A stretch of 64,000 bases of DNA from an uncultured Eubacteriales bacterium (GTDB taxonomy: Bacteria > Bacillota > Clostridia > Christensenellales > Aristaeellaceae), in assembly GCA_902793605.1 (NCBI GenBank), contig CADBEB010000019.1, forward strand, positions 1 to 64,000, in the 5' to 3' direction. A program made the translations under genes and the position numbers. Within the stretch, counting starts at the first letter, position 1. Every line of letters begins with the position of its first letter. This document shows positions 15,450-24,463 of the stretch, piece after piece. The notes under the pieces are model-generated. The model was not told the origin of the DNA. It was given only the letters and a program-made list of their open reading frames with translations, and made no database searches.

Positions 15450-17402
15450 TCATTCATCCCGACGAAGGGCTTTCTTCGCTTTCTTCTCCCTGTACATCAG
15501 CTCGTCTGCTTCCGTTATATAATCTTCAAGCGATTTGCTGCTGCATGCTTCCGCGAGAACGAAGCCGGTACTGATCCCGGGCAGCTCCGGCAAGCCGAGT
15601 TCTTCCGAACGCTCGGGAATGGAGGATGCGAGGGATTCCAGAATGGCCCGAAGGGCTTCCGGTCCGATATCCGGCAGGAGAACCAGGAACTCATCGCCGC
15701 CGTAACGCACAGGAATGGCCCCCTGTGGAATCCCATGCAGGATGGCATCCGCAACACAGCGTATGGCAAGATCGCCCGTGGCATGGCCATAGCGATCATT
15801 CAGGTACTTCAGGCGATCCAGGTCAATGAAAAGAATTCCCAGTTTCCCGCCGCGTGCTGAAAGCTCCCGGTAGAGGGGGATGGCAAGCTCATAATATCCA
15901 AGACGGTTATACAGCCCGGTCAGGCCGTCTTTCATGGAGACGCCGGCAAGCACATGGTTGATGTAGGAGAGGCTGCGGGAAGTGAAAAAAGTGCGCAGCG
16001 CCATGGTCAGTGTGCTGACGGTTACGGATACGCCCTTGATCCGGAGGAGATCCAGGCAGTTGCGGATACAGAGGTAGCCGACGGTATGCTCCATAAAATG
16101 CAGAGGTGAAAACAGATAATTGGCACCAGCACCTTGATACGGCAGGGAAGACAGCCTGTTGCCGATCTTCTGGCGGGGGAAGACGGGATCCATGCCCTTT
16201 TCCCAGTGAAAAACCAGCTCCAGGGAATCCGGGTAGCCGTCGACAGACAGGCTGCTGTAGATATCCATCATCTGACCGGTTTTATTCCGGAAGGAAAGCA
16301 CGCGGTCCAGATCAAAAATCCTGCTGTCCATGACCAGGTCGATGCCGTCGCAGTTCAGCACAGCGATGCAGTCGATCAACGCTTCGCAGATTTCTTCGAT
16401 CGATTTGCAGGCGGGTAGACGGTATTGCATGGCGCTCATCTTGTAATTGAAATCGGTATCGCTGGAGGCGCTGCCGATGAAATCCGAGGTCTCCCGCAGG
16501 AGATCCGTATCGGAAAAAGAAGTTCCCTCCGTACTTTTGCGGAGAACCAGCCGGGTCGGGGTCGTAATCTGCCCGGCAATGGATTCACCTTTCCAGAGCC
16601 GGCGCAGCGCCGACGTCACCGCTTCTCCCGTGTTCCAGCATTGCTGGTCCACAGAGGTGATGGCCGGAGAGAAGGACGCGGCGCGGTCGGTATTGTCAAA
16701 ACCAGTCACAAGAAAATCCTCGGGAACGCTGAAGCCCGCGGCTTTCGCCGCGTGGCATACACCCATGGCGATATGATCATTTGCGCAGATCACTGCCTGT
16801 GGCAGCCGGCCGCCATGCCTGGAATACAGCTCCTTGAACGCATGAATGCCGCATTCGATAATAAAGCTTTCAGAATAGAACCGATCCTCTCCGCAGGGAA
16901 GGCCGGAGGCAGCGCAATAATCCCGAAGGCTCCTTTCACGGGTCTGGTTTTCATAATTGTCATTCGGGCCAAGAGCAAACCAGAAGTCGGTGAGCCCGTG
17001 GTGAAGATGAAGATGCCGGATGACAGAACCCATCGCATCATAATTGTCGATTCCGACATAATGAAGACCGGGAATCCGGTTGGCAATGGAGATCACCGGC
17101 CTTCCGGAGGCGGCAGAAGCCCTGGCAGCATCCTGCAGGTCCTGGAGATACTTGCCCGAATTCTCGCTGAAAACGCTGTTGATGTCCAGGATGATGCCGT
17201 CATACTCATCGTAGTCAGGCAGACGGCAGATGCTGTATTCCCCCCGGTTGTGTTCCGCGTCGTAACCGGAATACGCATCCGTCCGGAGAACATAAAGATT
17301 AAAGGATTCGCCTGCTTTCTCAAGGCAACGGTACAGGCCGGTAACGCGCTCGTAACTGAATTTGCGCATACAGTCATTCAGGACATACAGAACCTTTTTC
17401 AT
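15450..17402 (-). CDS. LacI-type ligand sensor fused to GGDEF diguanylate cyclase
   Basis: 650 residues. Residues 1-300 form a periplasmic-binding/LacI-type sensor domain: YDGIILDINS, RPVISIANRIPG, AVICANDHIAMGV and FLVTGFDNTDRAA are LacI-core motifs. The helix-turn-helix normally in front is missing, and there is no signal peptide. A middle part (310-490) resembles a GAF-like domain. The GGDEF domain follows: DGLTGLYNRLGYYE, ILFIDLDRLKYLND, and the active site GGDEF at 568-572. It therefore probably couples a cytoplasmic sugar or metabolite to cyclic di-GMP synthesis. Confidence 0.85.
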   Translation of the reverse strand: MKKVLYVLNDCMRKFSYERVTGLYRCLEKAGESFNLYVLRTDAYSGYDAEHNRGEYSICRLPDYDEYDGIILDINSVFSENSGKYLQDLQDAARASAASGRPVISIANRIPGLHYVGIDNYDAMGSVIRHLHLHHGLTDFWFALGPNDNYENQTRERSLRDYCAASGLPCGEDRFYSESFIIECGIHAFKELYSRHGGRLPQAVICANDHIAMGVCHAAKAAGFSVPEDFLVTGFDNTDRAASFSPAITSVDQQCWNTGEAVTSALRRLWKGESIAGQITTPTRLVLRKSTEGTSFSDTDLLRETSDFIGSASSDTDFNYKMSAMQYRLPACKSIEEICEALIDCIAVLNCDGIDLVMDSRIFDLDRVLSFRNKTGQMMDIYSSLSVDGYPDSLELVFHWEKGMDPVFPRQKIGNRLSSLPYQGAGANYLFSPLHFMEHTVGYLCIRNCLDLLRIKGVSVTVSTLTMALRTFFTSRSLSYINHVLAGVSMKDGLTGLYNRLGYYELAIPLYRELSARGGKLGILFIDLDRLKYLNDRYGHATGDLAIRCVADAILHGIPQGAIPVRYGGDEFLVLLPDIGPEALRAILESLASSIPERSEELGLPELPGISTGFVLAEACSSKSLEDYITEADELMYREKKAKKALRRDE

Positions 17403-17485
17403 GAGAATCTCCCATATCCATCAGGATGATATAACGAAAAAAATGGAAGAACATTCCTGTTATTGCCGGTCAGGCCTCTGCTGTC

Positions 17486-17514
17486 ATTATAGCAAATGCG
17501 TTGCTGCCGTTCAA
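17486..17514 (-). promoter_or_regulatory. Promoter of the LacI-GGDEF gene
   Basis: On the minus strand TTGAAC (17514-17509) and TATAAT (17491-17486) have a 17-base spacer, 84 bases before the start codon at 17402. Confidence 0.65.
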
Positions 17515-17522
17515 TCTTCTTA

Positions 17523-18380
17523 TCAATCCAATGAATAAAGATAGGCAATCATCCCGTAATCCCGGTCACCCCATCTGTGCGTGCCGTCTTTGTATGCTTT
17601 CCCGCCCATTTTTTCATAGAATTTCCGCGATTCATGATTATCCCTGAGGCACCAGACAATCATCGATTTTTTTCCAGCTTTCCTGAAGCTTTCCATCGAA
17701 TTCTGCATCAAAGCTTTGCCGATTCCGCGGTTCCGCTTCGAGTACCTGACATACAGGGCGATGATTTCGCAGTCAGCTGCCTCATCCTCAGTTATCTCGT
17801 TCCATGCATAACCCAGAACCTCGTCATTTTCAACGGCAACGGTGTATTTCTCGTATCGCCTGATCTCGATCTGATATCTTTGCCCCGGATTCAGTGAATC
17901 GAGGAAGTCGTCGTCCATGATTCCCCTGTATGCCGTTTGCCAGTCTTCCACCAGAATTTCAGCGATTTGCATAACATCTTCTTCTCTTGCCCACCGGATC
18001 ATCATCGGTCCCTCACCCGCCACTTCATATCCGGCTTCCGCCAAAGCAGCTGTCGCCCGGTCGAAATTCTCTGCCTTTACGAGGATATAATCCGTGTTAT
18101 AGGTTGACACCGCAAAGATGCCGATCCCGTTTTCCGCCAGGACAGCGGACAATTTCGACAGGATCCCGATCAGTGAGAAATCCAGCACGCCCTCGATGCG
18201 AAACCCGCACCAGTCGTCATCCCGTTCCGTGGTATGGACCGGAGTGTCCTCTGTCCGGCACACGAGGGAAATCTCCTCATCCGTCCTGCCGATGAAAAAG
18301 AATTCAGATGCCAGGTCGATTGCCGATAAGCTCTCCACCTTGCATACGGTCAGGTGATACGGCAGTTTCCTGAGCTTCAT
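17523..18380 (-). CDS. ACT-domain protein fused to GNAT acetyltransferase
   Basis: 285 residues. The first 130 match the small ACT/CASTOR-like protein family: LRKLPYHLTVCKVE, EISLVC, RIEGVLDFSLIGILSKLSAVLAENGIGIFAVSTYNTDYILVK, although the ACT part is normally a separate protein of that length. Residues 132-283 are a GNAT acetyltransferase (RWAREEDVMQIAEI, the acetyl-CoA loop RNRGIGKALM, then FYEKMGGKAYKDG). ATG 18380 is the ACT start; the AAGGAG lies about 13 bases upstream. The ACT part may sense an amino acid and gate the acetyltransferase. The substrate is unknown. Confidence 0.82.
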   Translation of the reverse strand: MKLRKLPYHLTVCKVESLSAIDLASEFFFIGRTDEEISLVCRTEDTPVHTTERDDDWCGFRIEGVLDFSLIGILSKLSAVLAENGIGIFAVSTYNTDYILVKAENFDRATAALAEAGYEVAGEGPMMIRWAREEDVMQIAEILVEDWQTAYRGIMDDDFLDSLNPGQRYQIEIRRYEKYTVAVENDEVLGYAWNEITEDEAADCEIIALYVRYSKRNRGIGKALMQNSMESFRKAGKKSMIVWCLRDNHESRKFYEKMGGKAYKDGTHRWGDRDYGMIAYLYSLD

Positions 18381-18432
18381 GATTTGCTTTCCACTCCTTA
18401 TTCTCTGTTCCTCGCTCCATCCGACAGGATCT

Positions 18433-18597
18433 CTACACATAGTCAAAGATACTCTGAATGGCATCCATGATGTCCATCAGTTCCTGCAGGGGAATGAAAC
18501 CTGTTCTGGAAAACTGCCTTGTATTCAGGTCAACGATCCGCAGTTGTTCGCAGTAAACATATCCGGGCGTTTCGGCGTTGCTTGTTCTGATCCGCAT
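18433..18597 (-). pseudogene. MazF/PemK toxin C-terminal fragment
   Basis: 54 residues from ATG 18597, ending at TAG 18433. The text GYVYCEQLRIVDLNTRQFS, then IPLQELMDIMDAI, matches the last third of MazF/PemK endoribonucleases, where EQxRxxD is the hallmark. The N-terminal RNA-binding strands are missing, and no antitoxin is present. The GGAGG is only 1 base before the ATG, so efficient translation is doubtful. The gene remnant is too short for the short-ORF threshold but clear in sequence. Function is almost certainly lost. Confidence 0.5.
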
Positions 18598-18694
18598 GCC
18601 TCCGGAATATAGCCCGTTTATATGGTATATACATATTATGCAACACTCCGTATTCCTGTCAACAGAACCAACGCTGCAGAAACGGGCGAAGAGG

Positions 18695-18721
18695 CAAAAA
18701 AGCCCTGCTCCGAAGAGCAGG
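18695..18721 (-). terminator. Terminator downstream of pspC
   Basis: CCTGCTC (18704-18710) and GAGCAGG (18715-18721) pair across a CGAA tetraloop. On the minus strand the stem is followed by GGCTTTTTT. It lies 30 bases after the PspC gene. Almost the same unit occurs at 21216-21258. Confidence 0.8.
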
Positions 18722-18750
18722 ACTGATCACCGGGATCCATGCTGTGTTTG

Positions 18751-19017
18751 TCATTCCTCCGGCAGCACGAACGCGCAAATGAAGTAGAGCAGGATGCCGG
18801 TTCCCCAGCCGCAGGCCAGGACAGCCCAGGCAATCCGGATGATCGTGGGGTCAACACCCAGCCACTCGGCGATACCGCCGCAGACGCCGCAGATTTTCTT
18901 GTCCCGGCTGCTCCTGTGGATCCTGCCGTTGGTCTGGTGGTTGGAAGTACTGGTGAAATACTGGAACAGAAAATATCCGATCGCCACACCAGCCGCAATG
19001 GTCATAATCGTCTTCAT
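18751..19017 (-). CDS. PspC-domain membrane protein
   Basis: 88 residues. An N-terminal membrane helix (IAAGVAIGYFLFQYFT) is followed by a linker and the PspC domain: KKICGVCGGIAEWLGVDPTI, with the usual GVCGGIAxxxGxDPTxVR pattern, and a second membrane helix ending FICAFVLPEE. In Proteobacteria PspC is part of the phage-shock envelope stress response; in Clostridia small PspC proteins stand alone, as here. AGGAGG lies 8 bases before the ATG. Confidence 0.9.
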   Translation of the reverse strand: MKTIMTIAAGVAIGYFLFQYFTSTSNHQTNGRIHRSSRDKKICGVCGGIAEWLGVDPTIIRIAWAVLACGWGTGILLYFICAFVLPEE

Positions 19018-19218
19018 CGTTTAATCCTCCTGTAATTTCATTCGAGTGTTTCCGGTTCGGTTTTCCCTGCACTCATCATTTAGACGGGTTCAGCAGGATT
19101 TCGTTACAGATTTTTCCAAAAAAGGTGCTGCACGCCTCCTCCAGGACCCGCCGGTCCTTTCCCAACCGGCGATGATATCTTACACCGGGAGCGAACCGGA
19201 AAACAGAGCAAAGAGCGA

Positions 19219-19263
19219 AAAATAGAAGGGGCTAATCCGCCGTCCAGCAAGAAAAACCCCTTC
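19219..19263 (-). terminator. Candidate terminator after the Na/Pi transporter gene
   Basis: GAAGGGG (19225-19231) and CCCCTTC (19257-19263) form an inverted repeat with a long 25-base loop; on the minus strand it is followed by TATTTTT. The stop codon is 11 bases upstream. The stem is short, so this is moderate evidence. Confidence 0.45.
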
Positions 19264-19273
19264 GAACACCGGT

Positions 19274-21130
19274 TTAAGCGGACTGCACAGGTTGGTCATC
19301 CAGAGGCATCGCAAGCTGCTCAAAATGAGGATCGGCAGCGGCCGCGTTCAGCTGGTCAAAGTATGTTTTATGCGTTTTCTCCAGCACGGTTCGGTATTCG
19401 GCGTTTCCGTTCTTGTCCAGCGTTTCCAGGAACAGGTGTTCCTGCGAGGTCAGCTCCGGATGGATGCAGACCAGGACAGCCATGCCTGTATTGGAGCAGG
19501 TGCCGGCGATCCGCTTGTATTCCACCATCAGGTTGGAGAACACGGCGTCCGCCAGCATGGAGCACTCGCCGGCGCTCATCCTCGTAAAGTGGTTTTGTGT
19601 CATCTCGTTAATCAGGTCCGTGACGACATGTACCTTCGGCTCGATCACAGACGCCGCTTTCTCGCTCTGCTCCGTGAATGCCTTTTCCGCGTCGTTCAGA
19701 ATATCCCGGATCAGTTTCTGAAGGACCGCGATCTCTTTCTTGAACGTTTCCGAAAAATCGGTGTTGTTCTCAGACAGTTTGGCCGCAATATCGGCAATGT
19801 TGACGGCCTGGTCCCCGAGCCGTTCAAATTCCGTCGACAGCTTGTAGTACTGGTTCAGCACCGAGATATGGTCCTCACTTTTCAGATGCGGGAGCAATTC
19901 AACCAGGTAACGGCTCAGATTGTCCGTCAGCCGGTCCACCTGCATTTCCTCCGCGGCAATCTCCTCCCGACGGGACGCGCTGTATTCCTCCAGCTGTTTC
20001 TGGGCCCTACCGATGTTTTCCCGGGAGATATGGAACATTTTCAGCAGCACGTCATAGCAGCTTTGCAGCGCGAGGGCCGGCGTGGCAAAGAACACGGGGT
20101 TCAGTCCTTTGATCAGTTCGCCGTGCGGATCCTTTTCTTCCTTCTTCTGTCCGACAATCCGGTCGCTCAGTTTCTCAAAAACCCGGATCATGGGGAGAAG
20201 GCAAATGGCGCATGCCAGGTTAAACACCGTGTTAGTGTTGGCAATCACACCGGAATTCACCGTGGAATCCCACAAACCGTTCAGCAGGCCGATCCGGTGA
20301 ATGATCGCAATCACCAATAAAACCAGGAAGGACTTGCCCAGGTTGTACAGGATATTCACGATGGCGACCCTCCTGGATTCCCTGTTGGCGCCGATATAGA
20401 TGACAATGGCGGTCGTCACGCAGTCGCCGAGGTAGATGCCGACAATCACCGGGTAAATGGCTTTAAAGGTCAGGAGACCGCTGGATGAAAACGCCTGCAG
20501 GATACCGACAGCCGCGGAGGAACTCTGCAGCACGAAAGCCACGCCCGCACCGGTCAGGTAACCCAGGAAAGGATTGTCGCCCAGGCCGGAGAACAGCTCT
20601 TCCACAATGCCGGATTTCTGCAGTGCATTCACGGCGCTCGTCATATTCAGCAGGCCGGAAAAGAGAATGCCGAACCCGATCGCAATGTTGCCGATGGATC
20701 TGGAATTCTTCAGGATCCCGGTCATAATCAGCAGGACGCCGACGATCAGGGCGATCGGAGCCAGTGTGGACGGCTGGAAAAAGCGAAGGACGGACGTCTC
20801 TGAAGCATTGAGATCCAGCAGCCGGATGATCTGTCCGGTCACCGTTGTGCCCACGTTGGCCCCGACGATGATCCCCAGCGACTGGCGCAGGGACAGGATT
20901 CCCGCGCCAACAAGGCCGGATGTGATGACGATGGTTGCTGTGGACGACTGGATCAGGGCAGTCACCGCGATGCCGAGGATAAAGGCTTTGAGCGCGTTGT
21001 CTGTCACCTTCTCCATGACGTTTTTCAGCGTTCCCGAGGAATTCTCCTTCAGAGAATCGCCCATCAGGCGCATGCCGTACAGGAACATCGCCAGGCCGCC
21101 GAGCAGGGACAGGACATCAAAAAAATTCAT
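19274..21130 (-). CDS. Na+/phosphate cotransporter with PhoU domain
   Basis: 618 residues. Residues 1-310 carry the two inverted Na/Pi-cotransporter repeats: LFGLAMFLYGMRLMG-like start, then GIAVTALIQSSTATIVITSG and GAGVAFVLQSSSAAVGILQAF, the QSSS/QSST signatures. The C-terminal 200 residues are a PhoU-like helical bundle (YYKLSTEFERLGDQAVNIAD). It should import phosphate with sodium across the inner membrane, and PhoU may gate it. ATG 21130 follows GGAGG; the frame to 21157 has no ribosome site. A terminator-like repeat lies in its leader at 21216-21258. Confidence 0.9.
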   Translation of the reverse strand: MNFFDVLSLLGGLAMFLYGMRLMGDSLKENSSGTLKNVMEKVTDNALKAFILGIAVTALIQSSTATIVITSGLVGAGILSLRQSLGIIVGANVGTTVTGQIIRLLDLNASETSVLRFFQPSTLAPIALIVGVLLIMTGILKNSRSIGNIAIGFGILFSGLLNMTSAVNALQKSGIVEELFSGLGDNPFLGYLTGAGVAFVLQSSSAAVGILQAFSSSGLLTFKAIYPVIVGIYLGDCVTTAIVIYIGANRESRRVAIVNILYNLGKSFLVLLVIAIIHRIGLLNGLWDSTVNSGVIANTNTVFNLACAICLLPMIRVFEKLSDRIVGQKKEEKDPHGELIKGLNPVFFATPALALQSCYDVLLKMFHISRENIGRAQKQLEEYSASRREEIAAEEMQVDRLTDNLSRYLVELLPHLKSEDHISVLNQYYKLSTEFERLGDQAVNIADIAAKLSENNTDFSETFKKEIAVLQKLIRDILNDAEKAFTEQSEKAASVIEPKVHVVTDLINEMTQNHFTRMSAGECSMLADAVFSNLMVEYKRIAGTCSNTGMAVLVCIHPELTSQEHLFLETLDKNGNAEYRTVLEKTHKTYFDQLNAAAADPHFEQLAMPLDDQPVQSA

Positions 21131-21215
21131 AAGACCTCCGTGGATTCTCAGGATCATTCAGGGCTTCCTGATTCATTCCATCCCGGAACCCAACATAAGT
21201 GATTCGACAAAAAAC

Positions 21216-21258
21216 AGAAAAAGCCCTGCTCCGAAGAGCAGAACCAGTCACCGGGTCC
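21216..21258 (-). repeat. Terminator-like dispersed repeat in the Na/Pi gene leader
   Basis: CTGCTC-CGAA-GAGCAG (21226-21241) with GGCTTTTTC on the minus strand. It matches the pspC terminator at 18.7 kb across stem, loop and the flanking GTCACCGGG. The only downstream minus-strand gene is the Na/Pi transporter, 86 bases away, so if transcribed it would act as a leader attenuator. Alternatively it is a copied terminator from a lost gene. Confidence 0.5.
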
Positions 21259-21427
21259 TCCGGTAAATTTCTGGAACAAAGCAGCAATATCTGATATAAT
21301 ATATTTTTATGATCAATTGTATCGTCAAAACCGCCTGCCAGGGAGCCGGCCGGCAGATAATTCTGAACAAACCATCCTACGCCGCAGCCTGGCCGGTTCC
21401 ATCAAATAACCCAGGAGATAAAACGAA

Positions 21428-22813
21428 ATGCAAACGACGGAAGCCAGAAAAGAAAAAGGATTATCCCTGAAAACCGCTTCAATCCTCATGATGACCGTCT
21501 CCCTGGTCATCACGGTTGTGCTGCTGTTCACCGGTATCCGGACCTTTCACAGCTTCAGGGATATGGAAAAGTCAACGCACAACTATATCAGCATGGAAGA
21601 AGCGGCGAGCGAGCTGATGAGCGCTTCGGACTACCTGACGGACGAAGTGCAGTGCTATATGGTCATGGGAGACCGAAGCCACATGGAAAACTATTTCACG
21701 GAAGCGGAAGTCACCCGCCGCCGTGAACACGCGATTTCCGTCATGGAAAAAACGCTGCCGGACTCTCCGGCGCTCACCCAGCTGAAAGAAGGCATGACGG
21801 AATCCCTTTCACTGATGGAACGGGAATACTACGCCATGAGGCTGATGCTGTCCGCCCTGAACGAGTCCGATATTCCGGAAGCGCTGGAGAAAGTCACACT
21901 GACAGAGAATGACCGGGCAAAGAGTCCGGAAGAAAAGATTGCCCTTGCGCAGCAAATGGTCCATGATTCGGTATATTATGAACAGAAAAACAGGATCCGG
22001 ACGAATATGGCCGATTGCGTCAACACATTGAAATCCGGCACCTATGGCGCACAGCAGGAGATGGAAAACAGAGCGAATCGTCAGCTGGTCTGGATGGTGA
22101 TCCTCGTCTTTATCCAGTCAGCTGCCATGATCGCAATGATGTGGCTGACCACGCACCTGGGCGTGAATCCGGTGCTGCGGGCAGTGGATCACATCAAAAA
22201 GGATCAGAAGCTGCCGATCATCGGCGCCTCTGAGTTCCGCTACCTGGCCGGAACCTATAACGTGATGTACAACGCGTACAAGAAGAGCATCGAAAACCTC
22301 AGCTTCAAGGCGTCCCATGATGAGCTGACCGGCGTATACAACCGGGCCGGTTACGACCTGATCAAATCCAGCCTGGATACGGAGTCCACCGCCATGCTGC
22401 TGTTCGATGCGGATCAGTTCAAAAACATCAATGACCGCTTCGGCCACGAGCTCGGGGACAGGGTCCTTAAAAAGATCGCAGACGCACTGAAAAGGAATTT
22501 CCGCTCGGACGACTATATCTGCCGGATCGGCGGGGATGAATTTGTTGTATTTATGGTTCACACAACCGGCACACCCAAGCAGCTGATCACGCGGAAAGTG
22601 GTCAGCATCAACAGAACCCTGGCTGACGGGAAGGACGACCTGCCGCCAATCACGCTCAGCGCCGGTGTATCCTATCGTACAGCCGGCAAAGACCCCGAAG
22701 AGATGTTCCGGCAGGCGGATATCGCCTTGTATTATGTCAAGGATCACGGCCGGGACGGCTGCTGTTTCTATTCAGATGCATTGAAGGGAAAAACGAAACT
22801 GCAATCACGGTAA
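21428..22813 (+). CDS. Membrane-bound diguanylate cyclase (GGDEF)
   Basis: 461 residues. Two membrane helices (about 15-37 and 215-238) flank an extracellular helical sensor of about 175 residues rich in Glu and Met. The cytoplasmic GGDEF domain follows: SHDELTGVYNRAGYD, LLFDADQFKNINDRFGHELGD and the active site RIGGDEF at 368-372. It should make cyclic di-GMP in response to an extracellular signal. A poly-Glu inhibitory RxxD site is not obvious. The gene is divergent from the Na/Pi transporter. Confidence 0.9.
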   Translation: MQTTEARKEKGLSLKTASILMMTVSLVITVVLLFTGIRTFHSFRDMEKSTHNYISMEEAASELMSASDYLTDEVQCYMVMGDRSHMENYFTEAEVTRRREHAISVMEKTLPDSPALTQLKEGMTESLSLMEREYYAMRLMLSALNESDIPEALEKVTLTENDRAKSPEEKIALAQQMVHDSVYYEQKNRIRTNMADCVNTLKSGTYGAQQEMENRANRQLVWMVILVFIQSAAMIAMMWLTTHLGVNPVLRAVDHIKKDQKLPIIGASEFRYLAGTYNVMYNAYKKSIENLSFKASHDELTGVYNRAGYDLIKSSLDTESTAMLLFDADQFKNINDRFGHELGDRVLKKIADALKRNFRSDDYICRIGGDEFVVFMVHTTGTPKQLITRKVVSINRTLADGKDDLPPITLSAGVSYRTAGKDPEEMFRQADIALYYVKDHGRDGCCFYSDALKGKTKLQSR

Positions 22814-22841
22814 CTGAAGAACCCCATCCACGGCGGAACGG

Positions 22842-23321
22842 TCATTCCCCCTGGGGGACGTCCCGGTTCAGGCTTTTATTCCGATAGTTCAGGTTGGTCC
22901 GCAGCGTATATCCCTGGTTCTCCCAGAAGGCGTTGGCCGCCTCGTTGTCCTTGAAGACCAGTCCGAAGATTTTCGTGATCCCTTCGGCGCGCAGCGCTTC
23001 CTCCGCCTTTCCCAGGAGCATCCCGGCGATCCCGTGGCGGCGGTACTCCGGACGGACGCATAAATGGTGGATGATGGCCCGCCTTCCGTCGTGTCCGGTC
23101 AGGATCACGCCGATTACCTGCCGGGGGTCCTCCTCCGGACAAGCCAGAAAACAGGTGGCCGGATTGCGCCGCAGGTACCGTTCGATCCCCTCCCGGCTGT
23201 CGTCCACCGGATTCAGCGCTCTTCTGGACTGTTCCGTGCTGTTCCACAGTTCAAGGATCCTGTCATAATCCCCGATGGTCACATTCCGGATTATGATCTT
23301 TGTGTTGTTCATCGCTTTCAT
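22842..23321 (-). CDS. GNAT family acetyltransferase
   Basis: 159 residues. The GNAT core is clear: IIIRNVTIGDYDRILELW, then AIIHHLCVRPEYRRHGIAGMLLGKAEEAL, with the acetyl-CoA loop RRHGIA. NEAANAFWENQGYTLRTNLNYRNKS completes the fold. The substrate is unknown; the FWENQGY motif is common in RimI-like and small-molecule acetyltransferases. Start at 23321 is uncertain; ATG 23312 is equally possible. Single gene, convergent with the diguanylate cyclase. Confidence 0.85.
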   Translation of the reverse strand: MKAMNNTKIIIRNVTIGDYDRILELWNSTEQSRRALNPVDDSREGIERYLRRNPATCFLACPEEDPRQVIGVILTGHDGRRAIIHHLCVRPEYRRHGIAGMLLGKAEEALRAEGITKIFGLVFKDNEAANAFWENQGYTLRTNLNYRNKSLNRDVPQGE

Positions 23322-23397
23322 CTTTTACAGTCTCTTCAGCATCAGAAATCTATTGACAAACGGCCCGTCCTTCATTCGGATCGCGTACCGAATGCCG

Positions 23398-24327
23398 TTA
23401 TTCCCCGAACAGCTGGGTAGAATAGTAGCGTTCCGCGGTATCCGGGAGCACGGTCACAACGGTCTTTCCGGGCCCGAGCTTCTCCGCCAGGCGGATCGCC
23501 GCAGCCACGTTGGTACCGCTGGAGATGCCGCAGGCAAGCCCTTCCTCCCGGGCCAGACGCCGCGCGGTCTCGATCGCTTCCTGGTCCGTTACCACATAGA
23601 TATCGTCGTAGATCTCCCGGTTCAGGATGTCCGGAATGATCCCGTCGCCGATTCCCATCTGCAGGTGGGTCCCTATGGTTCCGCCCGCGAGGATCGCGGC
23701 GTTCTCCGGTTCGACCGCCCAGATCAGGATATCAGGATACTGCGCCTTCAGCACTTCCCCGATGCCTGTCAGCGTGCCGCCGGTCCCGATCCCGCTGCAG
23801 AAGCCGTGGATGGGTTTGGCGACCTGCGCCATGATCTCCAGCGCCGTGTACTTTTTATGCGCCAGCGTATTGTTGATATTCTCGAACTGCTGTGGCACGA
23901 ACACCTTCGGATTTTTCTTTTTCATGTTCAGCGCCGCCTGCAGGCATTCCTCCATGCACTTGCCAATGTCCCCGGCGTCGTGGATCAGCTTGACCTCTGC
24001 CCCGTAATGGCGGACCAGCTTCCGCCGCTCCTCGCTGACCGAATCCGGCATGATGATGATCGTCCGGTATCCGCGCACCGCACCGACCAGCGCCAGGCCG
24101 ATCCCCTGGTTGCCGCTCGTCGGCTCAACAATGATGCTGTCCGGGCCGATCAGGCCTTCCTTCTCCGCCTGCAGGAGCATATTCATCGCGGTCCGGGTCT
24201 TAATGGATCCGCCGACGTTCAACGGTTCCACCTTCACCAGGATCTCCGCGCTGTCCTTCCGCGGGAGTTTGTTCAGCCGGACGATCGGCGTGTTACCGAT
24301 CGCTTCCAGAATATTCTCACAGATCAA
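23398..24327 (-). CDS. cysK: Cysteine synthase (O-acetylserine sulfhydrylase)
   Basis: 309 residues of the fold-type II PLP family. The PLP lysine is Lys43 in NVGGSIKTRTAM, followed by the substrate loop TSGNQGIGLAL and the phosphate-binding GIGTGGTLTGIGE. GIPS-like GISSGTNVAAA and the end DTAERYYST complete the family features. It makes cysteine from O-acetylserine and sulfide in the cytoplasm. The KTR after the PLP lysine replaces the commoner KDR, a variant I recall from other Firmicutes. Length is normal. No serine acetyltransferase gene is adjacent. Confidence 0.93.
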   Translation of the reverse strand: MICENILEAIGNTPIVRLNKLPRKDSAEILVKVEPLNVGGSIKTRTAMNMLLQAEKEGLIGPDSIIVEPTSGNQGIGLALVGAVRGYRTIIIMPDSVSEERRKLVRHYGAEVKLIHDAGDIGKCMEECLQAALNMKKKNPKVFVPQQFENINNTLAHKKYTALEIMAQVAKPIHGFCSGIGTGGTLTGIGEVLKAQYPDILIWAVEPENAAILAGGTIGTHLQMGIGDGIIPDILNREIYDDIYVVTDQEAIETARRLAREEGLACGISSGTNVAAAIRLAEKLGPGKTVVTVLPDTAERYYSTQLFGE

Positions 24328-24463
24328 TGGTCCGTCCTCCGATCCTGTTGGTTTCGCATTCTTTCATACGGTTCCTTATTGTACGGCTCTTTATCCGGGA
24401 ATTCAACCATTTCGATCGGTAAAGTATGTTTTTTCGTTTGTCTGCCCGGGCCTGATGAAATGA

